A DNA stretch of 64,000 nucleotides from Aquatica leii (lineage: Eukaryota; Arthropoda; Insecta; Coleoptera; Lampyridae), in assembly GCA_035610365.1 (NCBI GenBank), contig CM069436.1, positions 7,740,937 through 7,804,936 on the forward strand, given 5' to 3'. Position 1 is the stretch's first letter. Every line of letters starts with the position of its first letter. The position numbers and the translations under genes are program-made. A model generated the notes under the pieces. That model had not been told where the DNA came from, made no database searches, and saw only the letters and a list, made by a program, of their open reading frames with translations. Positions 47,180-59,628 of this stretch are shown in pieces.

Positions 47180-47926
47180 AGCAACAAACAACATTGTCAA
47201 AACAAAATTAATAATGATAAAAAAACGAGTAAGAAATTGCTAGCTATTACATTGTTTTTCATTTGTTTATTTTTACTCTTTGAGACGAGGGAACCGAATT
47301 ACTTCTTGAAAATAATATATTTTACAAATGAAAGTACGCAAAAATAGCATTTATTCGATCAAATACGTAATACGTAACATAATAACATGAATTGTGTGAA
47401 CTCAAACAAATCTGATTTTATTCATGTTTGAGCTTGAAATTTGGCTTGCAACGAACCAACGAGCGATCAAGCGTTTCTTTCCTGTCTGAGCTTGCAATGT
47501 ACAAAACTTTATATATTTAAGAGCTGCTTCGGTCGCGATTTCACTTGTTTCCTGATGCCCGATGGATAATTAATTTTTTGTAGTTTTACAGTGATTTTTA
47601 TAGTGATGCGTTTTGTGTTGTGAATTAAGGTTTATCTAAAATATTTTTTATTTTAGATTTACTAAAACATTAAAAGCCAAAAACCTGCATCTCAAAAATC
47701 CTTTTATATTTGATTATATAAACATTATTGTTAATTAAAGTAAATTCAAAGAGAATAATTGATAAACACTAAGATTACTATTTATACAAACTTATAAATT
47801 TTGAAATAATTTGAAATAAGTAATGTTGAGAAAATACTTTCGAGTTTGAGTTTGAGACGTCGAAACATTTCCATTTTTTATGAATTATTTGTTTACTTAT
47901 GTATTAATTTCTTTACAGTATACAGG
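47180..47926 (+). other. Upstream region of the hAT relic
   Basis: A TATATATTTAAG box at about 47,511 is followed, some 110 nt later, by a possible donor (TTAAG|GTTTAT near 47,630) and an acceptor TTCTTTACAG ending at 47,918, nine nt before the transposase-like ATG at 47,927. This may be the promoter and 5' intron of the transposon gene. It is inferred only. Confidence 0.3.
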
Positions 47927-50280
47927 ATGTCAGAAAAAAAGAAGAAATTGTTTGGATACCAAAATTTGTTGAATAAAAGAAAAAGAGAGGAAGAACTGAA
48001 AAACCATGTCAAAATTACGCATTTTTTTTAAAAACCCGAGTCTATTTTGCCAAATATTAATAACAACAATAATACAGCTGAATCCCAATACTCTAAACCT
48101 GTACTTGAAACAAGTATCAGCAACAGACAAGAAACTGGTCTTCTAGAACGCAATCCATCAACATCTTCAAGTTCCGCTGATAATAAGAAATCAACACCTT
48201 CAAAAATTACCAGAACGGAAAATATGAGTCAACTTTTGAAAGATGCTCCACTATGGCCAAAAAAATTACGTTCTAATAATATTCAAGAATAGAACGTGGC
48301 CCTGCTCATTATCAAAACAAAAAGGATATATATCCGAGAGATAGTTTGGAGTCGGGGCGTAAGTTTTCCAATAGTTATTTCTTTTAGAATTTTACCAAAC
48401 AAAGAAAAATATGCGCATTTTTGGTTGTTGTATTCCGAAACAAAAAATTCACTTTACTGCTTCTGTTGTAAAATTTTTAATGACGGCGATTTGAAATCTG
48501 TTCGCCTTAGTGATGAATCTGGTTACAATGACTGGCAGCATTTAAGTGAACATTTAATCATTCATGAAAAGAGCAAGTTACATATCGAAAATGTTCTAAA
48601 ATTGCTAGATCTTTCTAATCGTTTTAATAAAAATGAAATAATTGATTCTGAAATTCAAAATGTAATAAATAGAGAAACTAAATACTGGCCAGCTGTTGTA
48701 GAAAAAACTTTCTATGTGATTCAGTTTTTAAGTCAACAAAATTTAGCTTTTCGTGGAAGTTGTAATAAGTTGTTTGAGAAATACAATGGTAACTTTTGAA
48801 AATGCATAGAAATGATTTCCAAATTCGACCCGATTATGTAAGAACATACAAAACGCTCTCAAATAAAAGATCACCAAAACTATCTCGGGGATAAAATACA
48901 AAATGAAATAATCAACTTCATCGGTGAAAATATCAAATCCAAAATGTTAGAACTAACTAAAAAGGCAAAACATTATTCCATATTATTAGACTGCACTCCT
49001 GACTCTAGTCACTATGAACAAATTTCTGTTTGTATAAGATTTGTTAATTTAAATAGCACGGGAATTTGTATAGAAGAACATTTTTTATTATTTTGTCCTA
49101 TAGATTTCTTTTGTCGACGTTACAGAAAGAAGGTTTAAATATCAACAATTTGCGGGGTGAGGGTTATGACAATGGGGCAAATATGCGTGGTAGGCATAAT
49201 GGTCTACAAAAAAAATTAAATTTCAATCCACGAGCTTTCTTTATTCCTTGTTGCAATCATACCGTAAATTAAGTCGTCAATGATGCCGCAAAATCGAATA
49301 CTTTGAACATCAATTTTTTTTTAGTTCAAGAACTGTTTGTATTTTTTTCGGCTTTTACTAAACGCTAGTCAATTCTGAAACATATTTATCTAATATTACA
49401 AATTTAACTTTAAAACCTTTATCGGATACTCGATGGTCTAGTAGAATAGATGCAATAACTTCTTTAAGGTATCAACTTGAGGAGGTTTATGATGCTCTGT
49501 TTGAAATAAGCAAAGGAAACTTTAAAAATAACGTAAAAAATTTGACTGCATCGTTGGCCAAAAAATTGCAAAATTTTGAGTTTATTTGAATTCTTATATT
49601 GTGGTATAATATTTTAAGTAAAGTTAACATTGTTAGTAAAATTATTCAAAAACCGAACTTTGATGTTGCTCAGTGTTGTAACCATTTAAATAATTGATAA
49701 TTTTTTGAAAGTTTATCCCTCCGATAAAGGTTTTAATGATCTATTGATTGATGCTAAAAAAATACCATAGCACCCAGCTTAGACATAGAACCTAAATACA
49801 AAAGCAAAGAGGTCCAAGACAGTAAAAAATAAAAAAAAATTATGAATGTGACAATGAACCGATCCACGACGAAACTTTAAAGTTCAAAGTTGATTATTTT
49901 TTTAATGCTCTTGATGTAGTCATAACATCAGTGGATGAGAGATTCCAATTACTTTCTTCTTACTCTAATAATTTTGCGTTTTTAGGGAATATTGATAAAT
50001 TTAAAAATTATTCTGAAAACGAACATAACTGCCGTGGAACTTGTTAAGGAATTGCAATATTTACAAAATTTTGATGAAAATGTTCCAAAAGAAACTAACT
50101 CAGAACGATCTTTTTCAAAACTCAAAATTTAAAAAAAATATTTAAGATTGACCATGGGACAAAACCGACTAAGTAATCTTGCTATCACTTGAATAGAAAC
50201 GAACCAGCTAAAAGAATTAGACAGTGAAGATTTAATTAAACAATTTGAAAAATTAAAGCACGGAAAGCTCAATTCATTTA
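47927..50280 (+). pseudogene. hAT transposase relic (ZMYM1/DUF4371 type)
   Basis: Remnant of a transposase whose N-terminus reads SEKKKKLFGYQNLLNKRKRE. It continues with a TTF-type zinc-finger region (YAHFWLLYSETKN, CFCCKIF, DWQHLSEHL), FLSQQNLAFRGS, the DUF4371 part (LLDCTPDSSHYEQISVCIRF and LRGEGYDNGANMRGRHNGLQ), and a C-terminal dimerisation remnant near 50,100-50,270 (NSERSFSKLKI, RLSNLAIT, LDSEDLIKQF). Stops at about 48,029, 48,290, 48,797 and 49,136 and several later frameshifts inactivate it. Terminal inverted repeats were not found. Confidence 0.85.
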
Positions 50281-50639
50281 GTTATATTAATTATTATATT
50301 ATATTAATAACAATGCCTAATACCTAAATATTAACCTTTAAAAGGTGACATTTTATTTGTTTCGTCCTGTGATATATAAACGAGTATTTTTAATGTTTTA
50401 AATATTTTTTTTATTTCTTGTGCTTTTGTACCATATATTACATTTGAAACTAGAATACAAAAATTTTGAGTTGTAATATTGTTATACTGAATATACTTCT
50501 CTTTTCTATAAGTTTACAATTATGTTATGTACCTCAATGAAAAAATACTTGTATGGCTTGTACTTGTAAAATATAAAAATGAAAATAAATTTATGAAAAT
50601 ACTTTTTACAATTATTTTTCAATAGTGTATAATAATACC
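50281..50639. other. Noncoding AT-rich stretch
   Basis: Nothing recognisable. It probably includes the 3' part of the hAT relic. Confidence 0.4.
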
Positions 50640-51000
50640 TAACTTAGCCCGTATCTGTACTCACATATGAACGTAATACAAATTTGAGACGTTATTTTAA
50701 ATTTGTACAAAGGCGCCAAAAGTGAAATAAATCTCAAAAAGCAACGAAGTAATAAATACATAAGAAACCAGACAAAGATCATCGACGTCGTCAACAGAAT
50801 CGCCCACTTTAAATGGAAACGGACAGAGCACAGCGAAGGATACACGAACAGTAGTTGGAACAACATAATAAATAAATGGAGTATCCGGTACGGGAAAAGA
50901 AATTTTGAAAAACCACAAATGCACTGGTCCATGATATAAAAAGAACAGAAGGCTTAGGATAGATACGGAATAGACAAGATAAAAAAGTTAGAATACAAGA
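50640..51000 (+). pseudogene. RTE-like LINE C-terminal remnant
   Basis: A 78-codon frame at 50,703-50,939 reads KYIRNQTKIIDVVNRIAHFK, then WNNIINKWSIRYGKR and PQMHWS. This corresponds to the C-terminal region of RTE-clade polyproteins (RxKTxIxDVxxRIxxLKWxWAGH...RPxTRWxDD). No catalytic domain is present here. Confidence 0.7.
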
Positions 51001-51439
51001 GGCTAAACTAAAGAACGCAAGAAAGGAAAAGGTAAATAGCCAACGCCTTAAATTTGGCGTAAAAATTTGGTTTTCTAGATCAGGAAAGAAAACTTATATA
51101 CCAAAAAAACTAAAACAAAAGCTCAAAGATTCGAACGGATTTCTAAGAAGACGAACAACACAGTTAATAAATCTAGCAAACAAGATTGATTTAATTGTAT
51201 CTAAACTTCAAAAAATAAACACAGATATTATAGCAATAAAGAAAACTTAAAAAATAGTTTTGTTTGATATAATAGAGTTTCTAAAACAGCAGCCAAGCGT
51301 GTATTCTATTCAAGTAAGCAACTAATAAAAAGATTTTGAGAGAAAATATAAAGATACATAAGCATCATACCAAAGTTATGATATATATGATACTGCCTCT
51401 GAAAATTCAAATACCATTTGATACAACATTTGAAGCTTC

Positions 51440-51862
51440 CTTCGGCTACTTGCTTATCATTTCATAAATTTGATATTGTTTGCGTTTATTTCCAGACCCA
51501 AGTTTCCTTCATCACTTTTCATAACATTTGAGACATTTGTCGTCAGTATTGTAGTATTATCGGTGTATCAAAAATTAATGAGCGTTTTCTCGCCGATCAA
51601 AACAAAAATTGTATCTGACTCGTTCTTATCTGAGTTGACTACCGCTTATTCGTATAGAATTTTTCTATTAGTAACATAAGTTGTTTCGAGACTCCCATTT
51701 CGTCAAAAACTTTACAAAGCTGTTGCCATAGAACACAGTTGAAAACCTTTTTATAATCGACAAAACATAATAACTTAAAGGCATATGTACAATTATTTTA
51801 TGGTTGATGGAATTAAAATCGGCCTTGCGCAATCTGGTTATATTATTCCTTCTTCTTTTCAA
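51440..51862 (-). pseudogene. LINE reverse transcriptase remnant, palm
   Basis: A minus-strand frame reads LCFVDYKKVFNCVLWQQLCK and continues VFDEMGVSKQLMLLIEKFYT (about 51,770-51,660; motif A and following helix). Further on, YTDNTTILTTN (about 51,575) matches the catalytic YADD block with A to T and D to N changes, and LGLEINANNIKFM follows. The second catalytic Asp is lost, so it could not polymerise even if expressed. Confidence 0.75.
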
Positions 51863-52209
51863 TAGAATACTGTCCTGCTCCTCTTTAACTTGAGAGCTTT
51901 TGTGAACTAAATATCCAACTCTTATACCATCATTTTGAGGGTCTTCCTAGGAATCTGTAGCGTTAAGTCTCTCAGTTAAAACTGTTTTGGCTAAATTGCT
52001 TGTCATTCAATTTAGATAGTCTCTCCATTCTTGTCTCTTTCATCTAGACAATTTTATTACATCTTGTATGCCACAGGTATTCCTTATTTCCTGTTATTGT
52101 TCTTAATGTTCTCATTTCCGCTGTTCGGAGAAGACGTTTGGTGCATGCATTGTTAGCTCTTGTTTCGATTGTGTAGGTCATAATTGGCTTAACACATACC
52201 TTATATATT

Positions 52210-52697
52210 CTAACAACCTTGGTCTTTCATATGCTTGTTTCTCCAGATTATGTCCATTAAATCGTCATATATAACATTTGCTTTGGGTGTTTTGTTTCCG
52301 GTTTCTTCTTTTAAGTTGCTTCCGCTCGCAATGTTGGCGTCCAGGTATTTAAAGCACATGAACTGTTTGATACTTTTGTCGTAGACCGCAAATTTGCATC
52401 TTGTCGATTCATGTGGTATGACCACCTATTTTAGTTTTTGGTTAGATATAGTTTCCGTCTTCACTTTCAGACAGTAGTACGACGTCGTCTGTATAGCGGT
52501 TTTTATTACCTATTGTCCATACTATATTCTCCGTTCGCTTTTTTCACTTCTTCCATTATTTCGTTCATTATTAGTTCAAATAGTGTCGGGCTGAGACTGT
52601 CTCTTTGTCTTATGCCTGTAGTAGTTGCTATTGCTGTTGTCAAGTCGTTTCCTATTTTTATGACGGTTGTTACGTTTCTCATTTCGTAATTTAACAA
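52210..52697 (-). pseudogene. LINE reverse transcriptase remnant, palm/thumb
   Basis: A minus-strand frame from 52,697 reads TTGIRQRDSLSPTLFELIMN (motif B, GxRQGDxLSPxLF), then RYTDDVVLLSESED (motif C with YTDD) and, after a stop, FKYLDANIASGSNLKEE and ANVIYDDLMDIIWRNKHM (thumb). It belongs with RTE-like LINEs. It lies between two other fragments in the same orientation, but the order C-terminal tail (53,055-52,846) before palm shows it starts a different copy. Confidence 0.75.
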
Positions 52698-52845
52698 AAA
52701 TTTTGTTTCGTGAACTAGTAGGCATCAAGGCAAGAGTAATAAACTCATAAATATTTTATTATTTTCTAATTAGATCTTTAAAGCAAAACTTCTTATTCTT
52801 TTTGTGTTTAGGCATAATGGCATGTTCTTCTTCACATTTTTGCCT

Positions 52846-53055
52846 CTATTTAGTTGTTTGGAGGGTTGTTGCTCTATCTTTTTTTAAATCTCTAATTCTC
52901 CTTTGTCCTGATAGTAATTTGTCTTTTTTTATTTTGACAATTCGTTCTTTTGTCATACTATCGATGTGTTCAATCCATTTTTTCTTTCTGTTTAACGCCC
53001 AGTCATTAATGTTATTTATTCTGCAGAACAAAACTGATTTAAAAATGACGACCAA
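52846..53055 (-). pseudogene. LINE C-terminal tail remnant
   Basis: A minus-strand frame with NINDWALNRKKKWIEHIDSM and RIVKIKKDKLLSGQRRIRD matches the C-terminal Trp/Arg-rich tail of RTE-like LINE proteins (xxIxxWxxxRRxxWxxHIxRM...). It abuts the plus-strand RTE fragment at about 53,060, back to back. Confidence 0.65.
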
Positions 53056-53064
53056 TGCAAGAAA

Positions 53065-54305
53065 AAAGTTAAGAAATTGGAGAAAGTGGGATGTTTTACG
53101 ATTTGCTACTTAGATTGAAAACATTTAACAACAAGGAATAAAAGATCATCATAGAGCTAAAGGACCACAACATCGATATCTGCGGATACCAAAAAACCAA
53201 AAAAAAATGTGAAAGTAAAAAAGAATGTATGACGATTACATAGTAATATATAGTGGAGTATAGAAAGATGAACGAAGGAGTGGCATTAGTAATACACAAA
53301 AAATATAATACACGTATACTAATCATGAAAATGCCAACAGAGTAACTGAATACAATATCGATATATGCATCAGAAAAAAATAAATCAAAACAAGAGCAAG
53401 AAAGTTTCTCTGACCAACTTCAAAATATCGTAAAATCGCTGCCACAAAATGAACCACTAGTAATCTTAGGATTACTGGCGTCAAACAACGCTTTAATAAA
53501 GACATATTGAATAACAGTAGAGAAAATATTAACAACAAATGGAAAAAATTGAACAAAACTATTAAAGAAGCAGTAACGGAAGTCTTCGGAACTCGGAATA
53601 TAAGATAACAAAAACAAAGACCCAACATGGTTCCGCAACGATATTAAAGTACAATATAGAAAGAAAAAGAAAGTGTACTTAAACCACATGTCATCGCAGA
53701 CGGCAAAAGAATATAAGAGAATTCGTAATAATACTAAATCGCTACTCAAACAAACTAAGAACCAACACTGCGAAATCTTCAAAAAAATAGAAAGTGACTT
53801 CTATGGATTACAGAAACACATTTGGCGATTAATTAGAAATCAAAGAACAGAAGCAAATAAATTCATTAACACTAGACAAGTAGAAAAATATACTTGGATA
53901 AAATATTTAAAAAAAAAAAATTTTACAAGAAAGAACAGAGCGAAATTGAACTGATACAAGAGATAATAACCAACGATGAAACCGTTATAGAAAAGAAAGA
54001 CAGTTAACGAGTTACTCAAATACGGGAGAGAGAAACTAAATCAACAATTAACAACTTTAATTAAAAAAAAAAATTTACAACATAGAATTCCAGATGATTG
54101 GCGAACCAGATTACAATCCTACTATTTACACAATGCGATAAAAGAATGCGAGAAAACTATAGAGGAATAAATTTACTCTGTACTATTCTGAAATCAACCA
54201 CAAGAATAATAACCAACAAAATAAACGAATGTATTTCATTAACAGACGAACAAAATCTTTGTAATCAGACAAATAACAAAAAAATCGATAAAATACAATC
54301 GACCA
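53065..54305 (+). pseudogene. RTE-like LINE remnant (EN and RT N-terminal half)
   Basis: Plus-strand frames begin near 53,115 with IELKDHNIDICGYQKTKKK (endonuclease block, normally ICxxQETK), YIVIYSGV and later EPLVILGLLASNNALIKTY, a broken GDFNA region. A long intact frame at 53,673-53,954 (RNNTKSLLKQTKNQHCEIFK and YGLQKHIWRLIRNQR) is the linker to the RT. The RT fingers NYRGINLLCTILKSTTRIIT and then ISLTDEQ lie near 54,155-54,255. It stops abruptly at about 54,305 against a minus-strand mariner relic. Confidence 0.75.
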
Positions 54306-54319
54306 GCCTTAATGTGTTT

Positions 54320-55010
54320 TATCGATCTGCATTTCGTTACGAATTATGTCCTCTAGTTCGTCGATGGTTTTTGATCAATTGAGATAGACTTTGCTCTTTA
54401 AATACCCCCATAAGAAGTAGTCGAGAGGGTGAAATTAGAAGATCTATATTTGATAGATTTCCTACGACCGATCTATTGGTTAGCAAATACTTGGTTTAAA
54501 TAAATATCCTCGCAAAATGAGGTGACACACTATCATGTTGGTACCACATCGGGTTATTGGGCAGATCTGGATCTTCTTCAATTGCGTAAAATATTACAAG
54601 TGCATGGACTAATTCGTCGCTTTAGAATCCAAGGCATTTTTTACTTGTCAATGCGCTACCAAAAAAAACTGACTATGAGTTCCCATTTTCCAGTGTTGAT
54701 TTTCGGGAGACCAATGTCTACAGTTTTGCCGATTTACTGTGCCATCGAGGTAAAAGGTAGCTTCGTCGGAAAATACAATATTCCGTAAAAATTCTTCATT
54801 ATTTAGGCATTGAAACATGGTTTCGCAAACCTCTTACCTGCGGTCAGGATCATCTTCGTTTAGTTCTTGGACCAAAACCACTTGATACGGGTACCATTTT
54901 TCAAACTTTAAATAATTTAAGACAGAACTTGGAACTATTTTGTTGTCTTGTCTTTGAACTATTTTTTCGAAACTCGAGTAAAACGTTTAATTTAACATCT
55001 TCCTACATTG
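54320..55010 (-). pseudogene. Mariner-type (DD41D-like) transposase relic
   Basis: Minus-strand frames read EKWYPYQVVLVQELNEDDPD (about 54,900-54,840), FLRNIVFSDEATFYLDGTVN (first catalytic Asp, about 54,790-54,735), NRQNCRHWSPENQHW, a broken QDG-type block, and SPSRLLLMGVFKEQ near the left end. The same protein family as 40,627-41,655, but a different, older copy. Stops and frameshifts are frequent and no terminal inverted repeats were seen. Confidence 0.8.
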
Positions 55011-55639
55011 TTAGGCTACTCATTTTAGGGCGACCTCTCACATTGCTCACTTAGAAAAATTACTCGATTTTGATAACGATGGACTGTTAATTAGGTATGT
55101 CTCTGTTAAAATATTTGTTATTAAATAAACGGCAAAATTTCTATTAATTTATTTAAACGGCTGATCATTTGCAAATAGTCGAGGAAAGAAAATTGAATTT
55201 GAAATACTATTAAGCAATGAATAATTAGCAAAGTACAACATAAACTTTCCAGAAACAAATGCAAAATTTTAACAACTGTTTGTTTTTTATAGTACTTCTT
55301 TAATAAGTGGTTGCAGAAGTTTTACTTACATTTTTGAAACTTTAAAATCCATTATCTCGGAAACTTTTCTCTTCAATGTCAAACATTTTTGTACTAAGTA
55401 AAATCAAAAATGTCAATAGCGGAAAAAATGTCTTTTAAGAAACAAAATCGACGTGTCCTAGAAAATTTCCTCAAACTTTATCGTTTAGGAAACAATGAAT
55501 TTATTCCATACTTCATCAGCTCACTGTATACACACGGTATGTATAAATTGACAAAAAATCTACACGCTGCGACATTATTCGTTCAATTCTGAATTAAAAA
55601 TTTTAATGTTAAAATGTATCATGCTTCATACGTTTTCAT

Positions 55640-56740
55640 GAAGTTTTCGAAGTTCGGACTTTTGTCCTATAAATAAGTGTTAGTTTTGATATCTGTTGGT
55701 AGAAATAGCTTAGCTTAAGAATAATAAAAGAAAAAGACTGGATCAACGACTTCGAGAATTTGATTCGTTTATAACGAAAAACATTAATGCTGGTCGACCA
55801 GGACAAAGGCGTACAATACAACTAGATTAGGGGTTTCCAACTTATGAGTGACCGAGGGCCGCCATTAGATTCATGGAGTAAATAGGGGGCCGCATCCGCA
55901 CAGGTATATATTTATATAGCTACTATTAATGAAAGCCGCAAGCCGCATGCAGGAAAGCCGCGGGCCGCATGCGGCCCGGGGGCCGCGTGTTGGAAATCCC
56001 TGAACTAGATGAAGAAATCCTAGACGCTGTACACAAAGATCCTTTGCTTAGTACTCGATAGTTAGCTTTAACATTAAATACCCACAGTAACAAGACCATT
56101 CACTTGGTTGTACAAGAAAACCTGCTTCATCTATATACATTTCTAAAGTTCAGCATTTCTCAGAGATGGTGTATTTAATATTCATAATCTTGACTATTGA
56201 ACAGATGAAAATCTGTATAAATTTATAGAGTATGATCAACAAAGAAGGTTTTCCATTAACATTTGGTTAGGCATAATAAATCACAGAGTCGTTACCAAAT
56301 CGTCTTGATGCCAATGAACACTTTAATGTATTGGAACAAGTTATTGACGAAATGCTGTTGAACATACGTCATAACATGATTTACATGCACGACGGAACTT
56401 TTGCTCACTTTGCTCGTAATATAAGAGAGTGGTTGGATGAACACTTCCTGATGGATTGGCCGCGATAATCCCATCCCTGCGAGACCTCCCGGTATAAATT
56501 CTCTAGACTTTTTTGTTTGAAGTTTCATTAAAGAGAAAGTGTATGCAACGCATCCTCAAAAACGCTAACCAAGTAACAGAAAGAATTAACGCAGCGGTAT
56601 TAGAAATTACACCAGAAAGACTCGAACGAGTAATCCAGACGATACCTCTAAGGTTGCAACTATGCGTAGAAACAGATTGGTTTCAATTCGCACAATTTAA
56701 AAAAATCTGCTGGAAAATACATTATAAATCAACATTAATT
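55640..56740 (+). pseudogene. Mariner-type transposase relic, split by a MITE
   Basis: Plus-strand frames carry FDSFITKNINAGRPGQRRTI, then after the 175-bp MITE EEILDAVHKDPLLSTRQLAL (helix-turn-helix region). The catalytic region near 56,330-56,520 reads VIDEMLLNIRHNMIYMHDGT (second Asp), HFARNIREWLDEHF and NSLDFFV (third Asp block), then TERINAAVLEITPERLERV. The first-Asp block is lost in a degraded stretch (56,150-56,290). It is dead but clearly Tc1/mariner. Confidence 0.8.
55828..56002. mobile_element. hAT-type MITE with 8-bp target duplication
   Basis: A 175-bp GC-rich element. Left end TAGGGGTTTCCAAC, right end GTTGGAAATCCCTG, inverted with few mismatches. Inside are GGGCCGC repeats. 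It is flanked by perfect 8-bp direct repeats AACTAGAT (55,820-55,827 and 56,003-56,010), as expected for hAT transposition. Removing it rejoins the mariner transposase frame without loss. Confidence 0.9.
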
Positions 56741-57379
56741 GTATGTAACTAGGTATTATTCTGACAGTAAATAAATTGAAGAGCAAATCATATCTTGCGA
56801 AATGTGTAGAATTTCAAACCAATGACAAGTAAAATATTTTTGGAGATTGAAATAAAGAAAATAGCAACGGCAGGTAACACAGTCGTATGCTAGTTTATAA
56901 TATTGCCAAATGTATTTTTCTTTTAAGTGGTTCCTGAAGACACTAAGCATAATACAACAATTTAACATTAGAATTTTAGATTCAGAATTCAACAAAGAAT
57001 GTCGCAGCGTGTAGGTTTTTCGTCAATTTATACACATCCTCCATATTCGTATACCTAAAGAAAGATTAAAAAAAACTATGTATAAAATTATAATAACGAA
57101 AAATAAATAAAGAAGAAGTTCACGTGTTAAATTATATCTATCGTTAAAACAGATTTGAAGCTTTTGGTAAGGTAGGAAAATGATGAAAAACCATCGATTA
57201 GTTTATTTCGTAAAAATGGAGACAAAGTTATTTAAGAAAACCTTAAGGTACAAAGTGTAAATATAAAAATATTTAATCTTGGTTTTCCATTTAAAATTTT
57301 ACCAATAAAAATTAAAACAAGTCTACCTATTAAATAAAAAATTAAACGAAAATTTACGCCAAGAGTAAATATTTGAAAA
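56741..57379. other. Noncoding AT-rich stretch
   Basis: No gene or element is recognised. Simple AT-rich sequence runs into the 490-bp tandem array. Confidence 0.45.
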
Positions 57380-58768
57380 AACCAGAAGAGAAGAAATTAG
57401 AAACAGCATTGATTATTAACCCAAATTTATTGTAAAAAAGTTTTTAACAAAAACTACAGAAAGAAAGCAAAAAAAATGAATTTTATTGTTTTATTGATTT
57501 TGATAACAAATTGAAAAAAGTTGATTATTAAAAAAAAAGCATTGAAAAATAAAGCAAAACGTGAAAATAAAAACAAATGATGTTAATGTTAAAATCGGGG
57601 TTGACTCAATCTTGTAATTTTCCAAGTTTCGGTTATAACATTGACACACATTTTCCATTTTTCAATTTTTATTTTGAATGTTTAGTTTTATTCAAAAGTT
57701 AATTTTTATTCCATTTTTTAACTAAAACCTTCAAATTGTTAAAACTAAATCCTCTTCATTTTATTCGATATTTTTTTTGACATTTTTTTCCTTCAAAACC
57801 TCAAATTGATAAAATAAAATATTATTTTCTCAGTTTTTCTTTACTATTTATTTTAGGATTTTCTTAAATACACTGATTAATTTGTTAAGAAACAATTGTA
57901 ATCGACGACTGTTTTCTTCACATTTTTTTTAATTTCTTGATACAGAAAAAAAATGTAAAAATGTATTGTTCGAAAAATGTTGGTAAGAAAATGGGAAAAA
58001 AAGAATTATCTATTGAAAGAAGAAACATTGAGAATTGAAGCAAAACGAGAAAATAAAAACAAATAATGTTTATGCTCAAAATCGGGTTTGAACCGTGTCA
58101 ATCTTGTAAGTTTCCAAGTTTTGGTTACAACATTGACACACCTTTTACATCAATCTTCTCAATTTTTAAATTTTATTATGTATGTTTAGTTTTATTCAAT
58201 ACGTAATTTTCATTCTATTCTTTAACCAAAATGAAATGAAATTGTTAAAAATAAATTCTGTGCATTTTATTCGTTACATTCTTTTTAAATTAAATTTCAA
58301 ATGGAGAAAATAAAATAGCATATTCTTTGTATTTCTTCACTCCTTATTTTAGGATTGTCTCCAATACACTTTGACCAATTTGTTAAAAAATTATAATCGT
58401 TTACCATTTTAAATTTCTTCACTTTACTTCAACTTAAAATTTTAATAAAATTAGCTCTGTTATTTTATTGTAAAACAGTCTACAAAATTCGATTTTCCGT
58501 TGAAAGTATAAGAGCTAGAGACTTTGGAAAAAACTGAAATAATTACAAAGATTAGTTGTATAGCCGTCTTAAAATATTTTGTATAATTTTGAAGCCAAAA
58601 GTATAAAAAATGAGTAGAAAACGAAACAATTTTAGGCAAATTTTAAAGGTACATGGCAAACGTACCATCGATTAATTGCAAAAAGTGACACAAGTGCGCC
58701 CTATATATGTGTTTTTAATTTACAAATACCTAGGGGTTTTATATGAAAATAAATATTATTATTGAAAA

Positions 58769-59158
58769 ATGTATAGCCAGACCTTGCTAAAACCAAAAAC
58801 TAGCGTTCAAGAAAGATCAGAGAAGCAATTGAAAATATTAAAGTACCCAACAACTTTAACAGGGACAATGGTTATGACTATGAGTTATCTGACACCTGGT
58901 TACCTGTTATTTCCTGATCTTTACTTTATCCACCAAACACACTATAAGCTACGTCTAGAGTTTTTAATGGTGGTTTTTTTAGACCTTCGAGCAAATGCTG
59001 TAGCTAAAAGAACTTACAACATTTATCAAGTTTTCCGAACATTTGTTTTTTCTAGTTACCTTAGTTTTATAATTGTCATTTTATTAATTGAAGAAAAACG
59101 TAGACCACGTTCAAAAACTTGTGAGCTTTTTAATAAATATATTACACCATTTACCTAA
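58769..59158 (+). other. Unassigned 129-codon ORF within array
   Basis: An ATG-to-stop frame in the extra sequence of the third tandem unit. The product would be Leu/Tyr/Phe-rich with a hydrophobic stretch (SYLSFIIVILLI). I recognise no domain, no splice or promoter context, and it is probably chance or a relic of an unknown insertion. Confidence 0.2.
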
Positions 59159-59628
59159 AAAACTTGAGCATTTTCCTAGTTTTCCTCACTCGTTGTTTTA
59201 AAACTTCCTCTAATACACTTTGACCAATTTGTTAAGAAAAACTTATAATCGATGCCCGTTTTTATCACATTCTTTTTTTTTAACTTCTTCTCTTTACTTC
59301 AATTTTCTAAGTCAATATAATATCTTTGTTATTTTATTGGAAAGTTTTTTTATAAAAAGCGCAAAAAAAAATAAAAAGAAAATGAGTTTTATTTGTTTTA
59401 ATGATTTTGTTAACAAATGAAAAAATTGATTATTAAAAAAGGGACGGACTTGACTATTGTGCCGCCCTAGGCACTGTTAAATTTGTCGCCCTAGAAATTT
59501 CTTAATACATATGTCTATTACCAATTATTATTAGTTAAAAAAAAATACGATTTTCCAAAATATTTAATAAAATTTAAAAAAAATAAACGTAATTCACAAA
59601 AACAAAGAAAATATTAATAGCAACAAAA

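Noticed and set aside
55410..55592. 60-codon ORF beginning MSIAEKMSFKKQNRR as a gene or as part of the mariner transposase
   Set aside because: It lies upstream of and out of register with the recognisable transposase part, and no known motif could be assigned.
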